Below, in pieces: positions 33,222 to 41,998 of a stretch of DNA of 64,000 nucleotides; the stretch's first letter is position 1, and every line of letters begins with the position of its first letter. Location of the stretch: assembly GCF_001748285.1 (NCBI RefSeq), contig NZ_BDGT01000007.1, positions 62,001 to 126,000 of the forward strand, given 5' to 3'. The stretch is from Thermogemmatispora onikobensis (GTDB taxonomy: Bacteria; Chloroflexota; Ktedonobacteria; Ktedonobacterales; Ktedonobacteraceae). Under the pieces are notes generated by a model. The model saw nothing but the letters and a program-made list of their open reading frames with translations, was not told the DNA's origin and ran no database searches. A program made the translations under genes and the position numbers.

Positions 33222-35576
33222 TCAGGTTGACGAGCGCGCCGTCTGCAGCGTGCGCCAGATCTTTTCTGGCGTGAGAGGCATATCGATCTCCTTGATGCCG
33301 AGCGGGGCCAGGGCATCGAGGACCGCGTTCACAATGGCCGGTGGGGCGCCGATCGTCCCCGATTCGCCGATACCCTTGGCTCCGAGCGGATTATTCGGCG
33401 AAGGCGATTCCACAAAATCGCTGGTAAAGGAGGGGACCATCGTTGCCAGCGGTAGCGCATAATCCTGGAGGGTCCCGCTAATGAGCTGGCCATGCTCATC
33501 GTAGAGGACCTGCTCATACAGAGCCTGGCCGATACCCTGAGCCAGGCCGCCGTGGAGCTGGCCCTCGGCCAGCGTATGGTTGAGAATGCGGCCCGCATCG
33601 TCGACGGCCACGTAGCTCAGCAGGTGCGCCTCGCCGGTCTCGCTGTCGACCTCGACGACGGCCATATGGGCTCCGAAAGAGAAAGTGGGACCGGAAGCGA
33701 AGTCACGGCGAGCGGCCAGGCCCGTGATTAGCTGACCGGTCAGCGGGTCGGGAGGCTCTGGCTCAAGCAGGGTGGGCTGCTCCTCGGCCAGGCGCGCCAG
33801 CTCTCCCAGGGTCACGGCGCGCGTGGGCGCCCCCTGGACCATCACCCGCTCATTCTGGAGGACCAGATCGGCGGGGGCCGCCTCCAGGGCCTGCGCGGCC
33901 AGACGCAGGACCTTTTCACGCACAGCCTGCGCGGCCAGCAGCACGACGGAGCCGCCCATCTGTGTCACGCGGCTGGCAAAGGTGCCGATGCTGAAGGCCG
34001 GCAATCGGCTATCGTTGAGGCGTACCTCGACGTGCTCGGGCGCAACCTGCAGGACCTCGGCGGCGATCTGTGTAAAGGCGGTCACGTGGCCCTGGCCGGT
34101 TGAGGAGACGCCGCTTTCCACCACAACGGTGCCGTCGGATCGGATGCGCACCGTGGCTGCCTCGCGCGGCTGCGCTCCCTCATCGCCAGAGATTTCGGTG
34201 AAGGTCGCCAGCCCAATGCCGAGCAAGCGCGGGTCGCCGGAGGCGCGGCGCTCGCGCTGGCGGGCCCGCCAGCCCTCGTAGTCCGCCAGCTCCAGCAGGC
34301 GGTCGAAGGCAGCCTGGTAATTGCCGCTATCGTAGCGCTGGCCAGTGACGGTCTCGTAAGGGAAGGACCCGGATGGGATCATGTTGCGCCGTCGCACCTC
34401 GACGGGGTCGAGGCCCAGCTCAGCAGCGATGCGGTCGATGACGCGCTCGATGATATAGGTTGCCTCGGGGCGACCCGCGCCGCGGTAGGCCATCGTGGGG
34501 ACCTTGTTAGTGAAGACGCCGATCACCGTGCTCTCGACAGCCTCTAGCTGATAGGCACCGCAGACCAGGCGCGGCGTGCGGATCGGCACAAGGGCCGTGA
34601 TCCCCAGCAGGAAGGCGCCAAGGTCAGCGATGTTGCGCAGACGCAGGGCCAGCAGCCGCCCATCGTCCTGATAGGCCGCCTCCACATAGTTGATCTGGCC
34701 TCGCCCGTGGGTCTGAGCTTGCAGATTCTCGCGCCGCGTTTCAATCCATTTCACCGGGCGGCCCAGTCGGTGAGCGAGGACGGCGCAGACCAGCTCTTCT
34801 CCGCCGAGGCGTGTTTTCGCTCCGAAGCCGCCGCCGCTCATGGCGTTGTGCACATGAACCTGACGGTGATCCAGGCCCAGGGCTTCCGCCAGAACCTGGT
34901 GAGCCTGATAAACCGCCTGCGAAGAGAGCCAGGCGCTCAGCTGGCCTGTCTCTGGATCGTAGTCGAAGAGGCAGGCGCGGTTCTCTAGTGAGGAAGGGGC
35001 CAGACGCTGGTTCTCCAGGCGCAGCTGGGTGACATGGCTGGCGCGGGCAAAGACCTCCTCAACGTTGCCGGCCTTCAGCGGCATTTCGAAGGCCACATTG
35101 CTGCCAAACTCAGGGTACAATACGGGTGCATCGGGAGCCAGAGCGGCTTCGGGATCGCTGACCGCCGGTAGCGGCTCGTAGTCGACCTCGACCAGGTCAA
35201 GGGCATCGGTGGCGACAGCCAGGCTCTCGGCGACGATGACCGCCACCGGCTCACCAACGTAGCGTACCCTGTCCCTGGCCAGTGGGTGCTTCTCCGGGCG
35301 CTTGACGCCAGGTACAGGTACAGCAAAGATCGGCGGCAGCTCTGTCAGATCAGCGGCGCTGAAAGCCGCTACCACGCCCGGCAGACCACGCACTTCGTCG
35401 AGCTGGAGGCCCTCGATGGTTGCATGGGCGTAAGGACTGCGAACAAAAACGGCGTGCAGGATGGGAGGGCGTCCATTCAGCCTGATGTCATCTACAAAGC
35501 GCGCCCGCCCGGTAATCAGGTCGTAGTCCTCTACGCGGCGTCGGATTTCTGCCGGCTGTTTCATGGTCGTGCTCAT
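33222..35576 (-). CDS. Molybdenum hydroxylase large subunit, form II CoxL-type (xanthine dehydrogenase family)
   Basis: A 784-residue molybdopterin-cytosine-dinucleotide-binding subunit of the xanthine oxidase/CO dehydrogenase family. The active-site loop is AYRGAGR (363-369), the signature of form II (uncertain substrate) enzymes; form I true CO dehydrogenases have AYRCSFR. The catalytic base Glu738 is in GIGESG. The N-terminal small domain (DITGRARF-type start DYDLITGRARFVDDI) and the moco contacts GGGFGAKTR are intact. Such a subunit needs FAD and 2Fe-2S partners, but none flanks it here, so the complex must be completed elsewhere. ATG at 35576. Likely acts on an aldehyde or N-heterocycle; CO oxidation is not supported. 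Confidence 0.9.
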   Translation of the reverse strand: MSTTMKQPAEIRRRVEDYDLITGRARFVDDIRLNGRPPILHAVFVRSPYAHATIEGLQLDEVRGLPGVVAAFSAADLTELPPIFAVPVPGVKRPEKHPLARDRVRYVGEPVAVIVAESLAVATDALDLVEVDYEPLPAVSDPEAALAPDAPVLYPEFGSNVAFEMPLKAGNVEEVFARASHVTQLRLENQRLAPSSLENRACLFDYDPETGQLSAWLSSQAVYQAHQVLAEALGLDHRQVHVHNAMSGGGFGAKTRLGGEELVCAVLAHRLGRPVKWIETRRENLQAQTHGRGQINYVEAAYQDDGRLLALRLRNIADLGAFLLGITALVPIRTPRLVCGAYQLEAVESTVIGVFTNKVPTMAYRGAGRPEATYIIERVIDRIAAELGLDPVEVRRRNMIPSGSFPYETVTGQRYDSGNYQAAFDRLLELADYEGWRARQRERRASGDPRLLGIGLATFTEISGDEGAQPREAATVRIRSDGTVVVESGVSSTGQGHVTAFTQIAAEVLQVAPEHVEVRLNDSRLPAFSIGTFASRVTQMGGSVVLLAAQAVREKVLRLAAQALEAAPADLVLQNERVMVQGAPTRAVTLGELARLAEEQPTLLEPEPPDPLTGQLITGLAARRDFASGPTFSFGAHMAVVEVDSETGEAHLLSYVAVDDAGRILNHTLAEGQLHGGLAQGIGQALYEQVLYDEHGQLISGTLQDYALPLATMVPSFTSDFVESPSPNNPLGAKGIGESGTIGAPPAIVNAVLDALAPLGIKEIDMPLTPEKIWRTLQTARSST

Positions 35577-35994
35577 GCAAATAGTCCTTCTGCGTGATGA
35601 TTCTCTGGCCAGAGGTGGAATCCATCCAGGGGCTGTAGTCTATTATAAGATATCAGCTCGCTTCCTTCTTCGCTGCGACCCGCCTGGGCGGGACCCTCTG
35701 CTCCCTGCCGCCGCGCCGCCTGGTGGTAGCGGGGTACTGCATCTTGAAACGTATGATATGATCGAACTGATCCACGGGAAGAACAGGAATCCTGACACAT
35801 CTTTCGGCCACTGCAACGTGTCAGCATAGGGGCTACTCCTGTGGAGGTGCCACCGCAGGAGCCGCGAGAGAAGGAGCAGCCTTTTGTCCATCCTCCCGCT
35901 TCTCTGTGGCGTGAGGCCGAGTCGAGACCTGCTCACTGTTTGTAAAAGCAGCATTCAGAAAAGGGAATAGAACAGCAAAAGGAGCGTAGGAAGC
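35577..35994. other. Intergenic between divergent CoxL-type and sugar kinase genes
   Basis: No gene seen. A perfect minus-strand TATAAT (plus 35642-35647) faces the CoxL-type gene but lacks a clear -35. An AT-richer tract near 35745-35775 (GTATGATATGATC) could contain the sugar kinase promoter. Confidence 0.45.
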
Positions 35995-37515
35995 GTGAAA
36001 GGTGCCGGATCGAGAGATACGCTGGTCGAGCCGACAGTACTGGCCATTGATGTGGGAACCTCTTCTGTACGAGCCATGCTTGTTGATGCGCGAGGTGAAG
36101 CGGTACCGGGAACCCTGACCCAGTATCGTTACCAGCTCAACACTTCAGCCGAAGGGGAAGCCACGATCGACGGTGACAGGCTTGTTGAGCTGGTGGCCAG
36201 GACCATCGATGGGGTACTCGAAGCGGCGGGAGTGATTGCACAGACCATTGCTGCGGTGGCGACCGACACCTTCTGGCACAGTCTGATTGCCATTGATGCC
36301 CAGGGGCGGCCGTTGCTACCGCTCATTACCTGGGAGGACACGCGCGCGCATGCGGCGGCGGCTGAGCTACGTGCGCTACTTGACGAGCGAGCTATTCATC
36401 GTCGCACAGGGGCCCCGCTGCAAAACAGCTACTGGCCGGCCCGGCTACGCTGGCTGGCGCAGCTGCGCCCTGCGCTCCTGCAAGAAAGCGTCCAATGGCT
36501 TTCCTTTGGCGAGTTTCTACATCGGCGCTTACTGGGGCGCTCGGTTTGCAGTCTCTCGATGGCCTCGGGAACGGGCCTGCTGAATCTGCGGAGCCTCAGC
36601 TGGGATGAGGATCTGCTGCAGGCCCTCGGGGTGCGTCGGGAACAGTTTCCGGTGCTTGCTGATCTGCGCAATGCCTTGCAGGGGCTGCGTCCTGCCTATG
36701 CTCAGCGCTGGCCGCTGCTCAAAGATGTGCTCTGGTTCCCTGCCGTTGGAGATGGAGCGGCGGCGAATGTTGGTTCGGGCTGTGTCGTGAGTGCGCGCTA
36801 TGCTCTGACCATTGGTACCTCCAGCGCGCTGCGGGTGACGGTGCCGGCGGACGGCCTTGAGCCGCCGCCTGGCCTCTGGCTCTATTTACTTGATGCGCGC
36901 CGGGCCTTGCTGGGAGGGGCGCTGAGCGAGGGTGGTAACCTGTTGTCCTGGTTGACGGAGCTGCTACGTCTGCCGCCGCTGGACGAAGTAGAGCCGCTGG
37001 TCTCGGCGGTGCCGCCTGATAGTCACGGCCTCACCATCTTGCCCTTTGTGGCGGGCGAGCGCAGCCCTGGCTGGCATGCTGAGGCGCGCATGACCATAGG
37101 CGGTCTGCATCTGAAGCTGCGTCCTGTAGATCTGCTGCGAGCGGCGATGGAGGCCCTGGCCTATCGCCTGGCGGTTGTCTACGAGCGCCTCAATACCCAG
37201 CCGCAGCTACGTGAGGGAGGAACGCAAATCATTGGCAGTGGGGGGGCGCTCCTGCGCTCTCCGACGCTGCAACAGATCATTGCTGATGTGCTGGGCGAAC
37301 CGCTCTATCCTTTACGTGTGCGCGAGGCCGCCGTGCGCGGTGTGGCCCTGTTGGCCCTCGAATCCCTGGGGCTTGTCCCCGACGTAGCTCAGATCGCGCC
37401 ACCCCTGGCCTCCCCCGTGCTTCCCGATCGTGCGCGCGGCGAGCGCTATCGTCAGGCCATCGCACGCCAGCAGCAGCTCTATGATCTCCTCCTGGCCGGC
37501 GGTGGCCCAGCCTGA
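35995..37515 (+). CDS. FGGY-family carbohydrate kinase (gluconokinase/xylulokinase-like)
   Basis: A 506-residue cytoplasmic sugar kinase. The N-terminal phosphate-binding motif is AIDVGTSSVRAMLVD, followed by TWEDTRA (substrate region), GDGAAANVGSG and LTIGTSSALRV (ATP-binding domain), and the C-terminal GSGGALLRSP adenosine block. The combination fits the gluconokinase-like branch of FGGY kinases, but xylulose or glycerol relatives cannot be excluded. The start is a GTG at 35995, with GGAGCGTAGGAAGC before it. Downstream, 45 bases after the stop, is a DUF488 gene in the same direction with its own ribosome-binding site, possibly co-transcribed. Confidence 0.88.
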   Translation: MKGAGSRDTLVEPTVLAIDVGTSSVRAMLVDARGEAVPGTLTQYRYQLNTSAEGEATIDGDRLVELVARTIDGVLEAAGVIAQTIAAVATDTFWHSLIAIDAQGRPLLPLITWEDTRAHAAAAELRALLDERAIHRRTGAPLQNSYWPARLRWLAQLRPALLQESVQWLSFGEFLHRRLLGRSVCSLSMASGTGLLNLRSLSWDEDLLQALGVRREQFPVLADLRNALQGLRPAYAQRWPLLKDVLWFPAVGDGAAANVGSGCVVSARYALTIGTSSALRVTVPADGLEPPPGLWLYLLDARRALLGGALSEGGNLLSWLTELLRLPPLDEVEPLVSAVPPDSHGLTILPFVAGERSPGWHAEARMTIGGLHLKLRPVDLLRAAMEALAYRLAVVYERLNTQPQLREGGTQIIGSGGALLRSPTLQQIIADVLGEPLYPLRVREAAVRGVALLALESLGLVPDVAQIAPPLASPVLPDRARGERYRQAIARQQQLYDLLLAGGGPA

Positions 37516-37560
37516 CCCTGGCACAGCCCTGACTTGCTTCGAGGAAAGGAGGGTCCTGCC

Positions 37561-37965
37561 ATGTCTGGAGAGACGCTGCGGGTTCAGCTCAAGCGTGTCT
37601 ACGAGGAGCCGCTGGAGAGCGATGGAACGCGGGTGCTTGTCGAGCGACTCTGGCCGCGTGGCCTCTCTCGGGAGCGGGCGCGGATCGATCTCTGGCTCAA
37701 AGATGTGGCTCCCAGTGATGAACTGCGCCGCTGGTTTGCCCATGATCCCCAGAAGTTCCCCGAGTTTCGTCGGCGCTATGAGCAGGAACTGCGCGACCAG
37801 GAGACGGCTCGTGCCGCGCTGGCCCGTCTTCTGGAACTGGCCCGGCAAGGGCCGCTGACCCTTGTCTACTCGGCGCGAGATCGTGAGCATAACAATGCGG
37901 TCGTGCTGCGCGATCTCTTAGGGCGTGGCGGATTCGCCTCGCCGAGCTCAGCTCAGCGCGGCTGA
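37561..37965 (+). CDS. DUF488 (YeaO-like) family protein
   Basis: A 134-residue cytoplasmic protein of the DUF488/YeaO family. The family signature is clear: LKRVYEEP at the N-terminus, RVLVERLWPRGLSRERA, then WLKDVAPSDELRRWFAHDP and the C-terminal LTLVYSARDREHNNAVVL. Function is not established; homologues are often seen beside redox or stress genes. ATG at 37561 follows AAAGGAGGG at good spacing, which decides against the longer frame from 37534. It lies behind the FGGY kinase. Confidence 0.9.
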   Translation: MSGETLRVQLKRVYEEPLESDGTRVLVERLWPRGLSRERARIDLWLKDVAPSDELRRWFAHDPQKFPEFRRRYEQELRDQETARAALARLLELARQGPLTLVYSARDREHNNAVVLRDLLGRGGFASPSSAQRG

Positions 37966-38363
37966 AGACAAGTCCTGGCCAGCTGAGCGGCTGGCTGCCG
38001 ATGCCTGATCCTGAACCGAGGCGCGCAGCCGGAGCAGCGTAGTATGGCGGTGCTCGAGCTCGCCAAGGGACGAGAGGGTGATTGCTGGCTCTTTGATCTG
38101 GGCCTTTGTGCTCCTCTGCTGTCTTGCCACCAGGGTAAGGCTTTTCTTTTGTTTTGGCCGCTGCTCCAAAGGGCCTGCTCCTTCGGTGTGAAGATTGGCG
38201 TGGTGGGGTGGTGACGACGTCCTTCTTAGAGAGAGATAGTACTGTTATCCCTCTGACCGGTCAGATGTTGGATTCTGGAATTTCTCTCGGTAGACTCACG
38301 AGTGGCGCCAGAGAGAATGTGGTTGATGCACTGGTGAAGCAACAGCACGAAAGGGAGAAAATT
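37966..38363. other. Intergenic upstream of a small acidic protein, with a palindrome
   Basis: No gene recognised. Contains the palindrome at 38253-38264. The sequence turns more AT-rich from about 38220, as expected for a promoter region. Confidence 0.5.
38253..38264. promoter_or_regulatory. 12-bp perfect palindrome, possible operator
   Basis: CTGACCGGTCAG is a perfect palindrome 100 bases before the small gene at 38364. Its TGACCGGTCA core resembles sites bound by TetR-type repressors. No TetR gene is nearby, so function is speculative. Confidence 0.4.
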
Positions 38364-38561
38364 ATGAAAATCCAGCAATTCAAGTACCTCCACTGCTCAG
38401 AGGATCATGAGGAAGGCATTATTCTAGTTGATCCAGAGACCGAGTCGATTCCGGTCACCGATGAGCGTGGGAATGTACTCTATTATTGCATGGGAGGACA
38501 GCACGTATTTTCTTCCGATATGAATGGGCTGATCATGCAGAGCCTCCTGGATGACGAGTAA
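38364..38561 (+). CDS. Small acidic hypothetical protein
   Basis: A 65-residue acidic cytoplasmic protein with the start MKIQQFKYLHCSEDHEEGII and a C-terminus rich in Asp/Glu (LLDDE). Two Cys are present; no signal peptide. AAAGGGAGAAAATT before the ATG fixes the start at 38364; the longer frame from 38154 is not supported. I do not recognise the family. Confidence 0.62.
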   Translation: MKIQQFKYLHCSEDHEEGIILVDPETESIPVTDERGNVLYYCMGGQHVFSSDMNGLIMQSLLDDE

Positions 38562-38753
38562 AGCCCAGGTTTTCAGGTCTACAGCAGCAGGGCAAGGGCC
38601 AAGAAGACTCATCTCTCACCCATTACAGACGCCACACCACACCCACTTCTGGCCACACAGCCGATGCGCAGGGCTGAGCGTCCGGCCCTGCGCGTCTCTT
38701 TTCTGTCTGCGTCCGCTGGCGGTGCCTCCATTGCCGGGTCTGTCTGACTGCAC

Positions 38754-39440
38754 CTATTCGACCCTTAACAGCCAGCGCAGGCGCTCGCGGTTGCGGCGGA
38801 GGCGGTCGACCAGATTATGATTCAGGCGGTAGATCTCCTTGATATCGCTGAACTCATCGGCGCAGCGCAGGACGATCTCGCGAGGCTTCAGGCCGCAATA
38901 GTAGAGTAAGTAAGCAAGGCGCCGCTCGCGTGCGTGTGGCAGTAGACTCTCGATCGATTCCCAGGTATAGTCGTCTTCCTGATCGCCAGGTTCCTCGGCT
39001 TCCTTGTGCAGGGACGGGGTCTCGAAGGGGGTCAGGGAAATCTCCTGCCGGCGTTGATAGCTGCGCAGCACGTCGATGATGACGCCGTGGAGTGTGGCGT
39101 GCAAGTAGCTCAGCACGGCCTTCAGACTTGGGAACTCGGGGGGATGTTCCTGTACTGCCTGCCAGAAGCGACTGAAGGTCAAGGCGATATAGTTTTCTTC
39201 GGAATCGTGCTGGAGTGCCTGGCTCATGCCGGGGTGGGTACGCAGCCAGAGGCGAATGGTCTCGCTCAGACATTGCTGTAGCAGGGTCCAGGCCTGATCG
39301 GTTTGTTGCTCAACTGCGCGGCGAAATAGCTCCAGGCAGTAGCCTCCATCGACTGGCTCGTGCCGGCGCGAGCGCTGCAATTCGAGAATGCAGTAGTTGG
39401 CCAGCACTGTAAGATTGAGTTCGCTTAGCGTTTCTTCCAT
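38754..39440 (-). CDS. Sigma-70-like protein with weak motifs
   Basis: A 228-residue protein resembling an RNA polymerase sigma factor. A region-2-like helix set (FSRFWQAVQEHPPEFPSLKA then LHATLHGVIIDVLRSYQRR) precedes an acidic linker and a region-4-like part (ARERRLAYLLYYCGLKPREI then IYRLNHNLVDRLRRNRERLR). Many Ktedonobacteria proteins of this sort are annotated as sigma-70 family. The promoter-contact helix is longer and more divergent than in ECF factors, so it may be a specialised or degenerate factor. ATG at 39440. No anti-sigma gene is adjacent. The 39441-39953 gap upstream would hold its promoter. Confidence 0.6.
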   Translation of the reverse strand: MEETLSELNLTVLANYCILELQRSRRHEPVDGGYCLELFRRAVEQQTDQAWTLLQQCLSETIRLWLRTHPGMSQALQHDSEENYIALTFSRFWQAVQEHPPEFPSLKAVLSYLHATLHGVIIDVLRSYQRRQEISLTPFETPSLHKEAEEPGDQEDDYTWESIESLLPHARERRLAYLLYYCGLKPREIVLRCADEFSDIKEIYRLNHNLVDRLRRNRERLRWLLRVE

Positions 39441-39953
39441 GTTTGTTGTCCCCGCTGTTCTCGCTCAGCAGCCCTACGGTACGATGTGCTTCCCGGGCCA
39501 GCAGTTTCTTCCTGGCTGGTTCGGTAAAGTTGGAGGACATACCGTTAATAAACATCTACATATAGAGATCTTCGAAGATGACAATTTCCAGGAGACAATA
39601 GCTCATCCTTTACAAGCAAGCATAATAGTACTCACCCCAGGTTTTGAGGAAAGATAGAACGAGGCGGCGCCCCCGGTCCTGCTCTGGTATTCGGCAAGGT
39701 AGCGACAGAGCTTTCTTCGAGAATAACCGAATGTGCAAGAGCTTGTCAAGCGAGGGCTGTCTGCAGGAAATAACGCTTTTCTTGCCTGGAGCTATTTGGG
39801 GACTACCGGGCCTTGGTAGGATATTGTACTTTAGCAGTATTTTGTGAGAAAATCGTATTATGGTTGGAAGTGTCTGGCGCTCTTGGAACTGAGTCGGGGA
39901 GCGTCAATCTGGTTTGGTGATTCTGAGGAAGGAAAGAAGGGTGGAAAAGAGCG
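39441..39953. other. AT-richer intergenic between divergent genes
   Basis: No gene seen. Several AT-rich tracts (near 39541-39570 and 39830-39860) probably hold promoters for the sigma-like gene (minus) and the lipoprotein (plus). No consensus pair was found. Confidence 0.45.
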
Positions 39954-40541
39954 ATGCGATGGTGGAACCTGTGCCTGGTGCTTTTCTGCTGGGTAGCGAG
40001 TCTTGTGCTCTTGAGTGGTTGTGGTAGTGCGGCGCTGCCTGCCTTGCGTGGATCTGGGGGGGGAGTGTCGCCGACGGCGGGTGTGGGCATGAGGCCGAAG
40101 ATTGTGACCTCTGCTCCTGGGGGGGGAGAGGAGTCGACGCCGACTGCGGCCCCGATTGCGGCTCCTGGGGCCTCGCCAACGGCGACAGTGGCGCCGACCA
40201 GGCCGGTGCAGACCTCGATTGTCAGTGTGGCTCTCAGCTTCTACGCTGCTGTCCAGGCCCAAGACTATGCTCGGGCCTATGGTTATCTGGCGAACGATGT
40301 GACCATTAATCCCACCGGTGATCGCCCTCAGCCCCTGACCAGGGATCTCTTTGTTCAGACGGCGCGCTCGCTTGACGAGACGATGGGCAAGGTCACGGCT
40401 TTTTCGGCTGAGGTCGATGCCGGCAGCCCTGCGCTCATTATCATGACGATTTCCCGCAGCAATCTGGCGGCCTATCATTCGCATTTGGTGTTCAAGGATT
40501 TGGGTGGGAGTTGGAAGATTGCCTCGCTTGATAGAATCTAA
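39954..40541 (+). CDS. Lipoprotein with NTF2-like (DUF4878-type) domain
   Basis: A 195-residue lipoprotein. The signal has an LLSGC lipobox at residues 19-23, followed by a Gly/Pro/Thr-rich linker and a domain of about 110 residues with SVALSFYAAVQAQDYARAYG, which is the start of the NTF2-like DUF4878 fold. The end reads GSWKIASLDRI. The same domain layout recurs in the protein at 58990 (NDYYSAIQQQDYSEAYSYL and DWKITQLDNI), so the two are paralogues. Such domains form ligand pockets; ligand unknown. ATG at 39954. Not obviously linked to its neighbours. Confidence 0.82.
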   Translation: MRWWNLCLVLFCWVASLVLLSGCGSAALPALRGSGGGVSPTAGVGMRPKIVTSAPGGGEESTPTAAPIAAPGASPTATVAPTRPVQTSIVSVALSFYAAVQAQDYARAYGYLANDVTINPTGDRPQPLTRDLFVQTARSLDETMGKVTAFSAEVDAGSPALIIMTISRSNLAAYHSHLVFKDLGGSWKIASLDRI

Positions 40542-40701
40542 GCCGGGGTGGCGTCGCTGCTGGTATTCATTGCTAGGACTCAGGCGCTGCTGGCCTCGGG
40601 GGAGCAGGTAGGGATGGAAGCAGAGCAAAGCAAGGGCCGGCTGGCTGGCTGAGTGGGGCGCTCGCTGCCCAGATTCTCTCTAGTAAAGGAGCTAGCTGAC
40701 C

Positions 40702-41187
40702 TTGTTTCGACCGGTTTTGGCAACGCTCGGCTATATTCTGTCGCCGGATCGTCAGCAGGTGCTGATGATTCAGCGCAACAAGCGTCCTGACGACCTGCAT
40801 TTTGGTAAGTACAATGGCCTGGGTGGGCGGCTGGAGCCGCATGAGGACATTGTGAGCGGCATGCGGCGTGAGATCCGCGAGGAGTCTGGGCTGGAAGCGG
40901 AGGAGCTGGTCCTGCGGGGAACGATCTCCTGGCCGGGGTTTGGGAAGAACGGCGAGGATTGGTTTGGCTTTATTTTCCGCATTGAGCGCTGGTCTGGGCA
41001 GCCGCATGCTGGCAACCATGAGGGGACGCTGGTCTGGGTGCCGCTGGCCGAGCTGGAGAAGGTGCCGCTCTGGCCTGGCGACCGCTACTTCCTGTCGATG
41101 GTTTTTGATGATGATCCGCGTCCGTTTCATGGCTGCATGCCTTATGCCAGCGGTCAGCCGCAGAGCTGGTCGTATGTGCGGGTCTAG
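40702..41187 (+). CDS. Nudix hydrolase, 8-oxo-dGTP diphosphatase-like
   Basis: A 161-residue Nudix protein. The Nudix box is complete: G42-x5-E48-x7-R56-E57-I58-x-E60-E61-x-G63-L64. The surroundings (RPVLATLGYIL at the start, GKYNGLGGRLEP and WPGFGKNGEDWFGFIF) match the MTH1/MutT-like group that cleaves oxidised dGTP and keeps it out of DNA; other nucleoside diphosphate substrates are possible. The start is a TTG at 40702 with AAAGGA about 11 bases upstream. It stands between a lipoprotein gene and a strong hairpin, forming a single-gene unit. Confidence 0.88.
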   Translation: MFRPVLATLGYILSPDRQQVLMIQRNKRPDDLHFGKYNGLGGRLEPHEDIVSGMRREIREESGLEAEELVLRGTISWPGFGKNGEDWFGFIFRIERWSGQPHAGNHEGTLVWVPLAELEKVPLWPGDRYFLSMVFDDDPRPFHGCMPYASGQPQSWSYVRV

Positions 41188-41497
41188 TCTCTCGTCTGGC
41201 CTTGTGCTGTTCTGCTGTGTGGGTCAGGCTGGTGCTCTCGGCGGGCTGGTGTAGCTGGAGGAGAGCCGGAAAGAGCCAACAGAAGGCTGCTCACCTTCCC
41301 CATCGGTTCGGCGGGGGGCCGAACGCGAGGTGAGCAGCCTTCTGCCTCGGGTCGTCGGGGGAGAAGGGAGAAGTATCTGCTGGGCACCTGGAGGAACTTC
41401 GTTCCTCTTCTGGCTGGTGCCTTATCGCTCTTCTCTCCCCAGGGTGGCCAGCGGAGCTGGCGCTGCTGTTAGCTGGGTAGTGAACGAGTGGGGCCGC
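41188..41497. other. Convergent intergenic region carrying a large hairpin
   Basis: Between the Nudix gene (plus) and the winged-helix gene (minus). Apart from the hairpin at 41281-41343 no signal was seen. Confidence 0.6.
41281..41343. terminator. 16-bp compound hairpin between convergent genes
   Basis: Perfect 16-bp arms (41281-41296 and 41328-41343) enclose a further 7-bp stem GTTCGGC/GCCGAAC (41306-41312, 41318-41324). It lies 93 bases after the Nudix stop and 154 bases from the facing stop. Likely a bidirectional terminator, though there is no T-run. Confidence 0.7.
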
Positions 41498-41998
41498 TCA
41501 GGCAACGGTACTAGAGACCGGTGCTGGGGCCGCTTTGAGAATATAGCCAGTCTCCAAGATCGAGACGATGTTGATACCAAAGATGCGCAGCTTGATACGC
41601 ACGCGCGAGAGTACGTTGCGGATAGGGCGCGTGGCCTGCTCCCAGGTGCCGTCTTCAAGGGCCTTGAGCAGGTTGGCACGACAGCGCTCGATGGTACGCT
41701 CGGTAACCTCGCCGTGATAGAAGTGGGCGAAGAGCACCTCGTATGGGCAGTAGTAGGGGTAGGAGTCCAGCAGCGGGCGGAGGACGTTCATTTCGTTATT
41801 GGTAAATTGCTGCTGGAGTACCAGGGCTGGTTGTTTGTCAAGATAAGTGAGGCAGGAGAGGGTGCCGAAGGCCGTATTGAGGGCGAGGACATACCCTTCT
41901 GGGAGCACGCCATGCAGCGTATAGTGCTTGATGTGCTCGCGATCGTGAATCAGTTTGCGTGCGACGCGGGCCTCTTCTCGGCAGGCGATCATTTGCAT
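41498..41998 (-). CDS. Orphan winged-helix (OmpR/PhoB-type) DNA-binding protein
   Basis: A 166-residue protein with a C-terminal winged-helix domain of the OmpR/PhoB type. The run from FTNNEMNVLRPLLDSYPYY, through TERTIERC and IRNVLSRVRIKLRIFGI, to ETGYILKA matches the trans_reg_C layout (the recognition helix region followed by the terminal hairpin GY). There is no receiver domain; the N-terminal 60 residues (ARVARKLIHDREHIKHYTLHG) are of unknown type. The region between the expected helices 1 and 3 is lengthened. I chose the ATG at 41998 because AAGGAGAA is 6 bases upstream; a longer frame to 42226 is Arg/Pro-rich noise. DNA target unknown. Confidence 0.68.
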   Translation of the reverse strand: MQMIACREEARVARKLIHDREHIKHYTLHGVLPEGYVLALNTAFGTLSCLTYLDKQPALVLQQQFTNNEMNVLRPLLDSYPYYCPYEVLFAHFYHGEVTERTIERCRANLLKALEDGTWEQATRPIRNVLSRVRIKLRIFGINIVSILETGYILKAAPAPVSSTVA

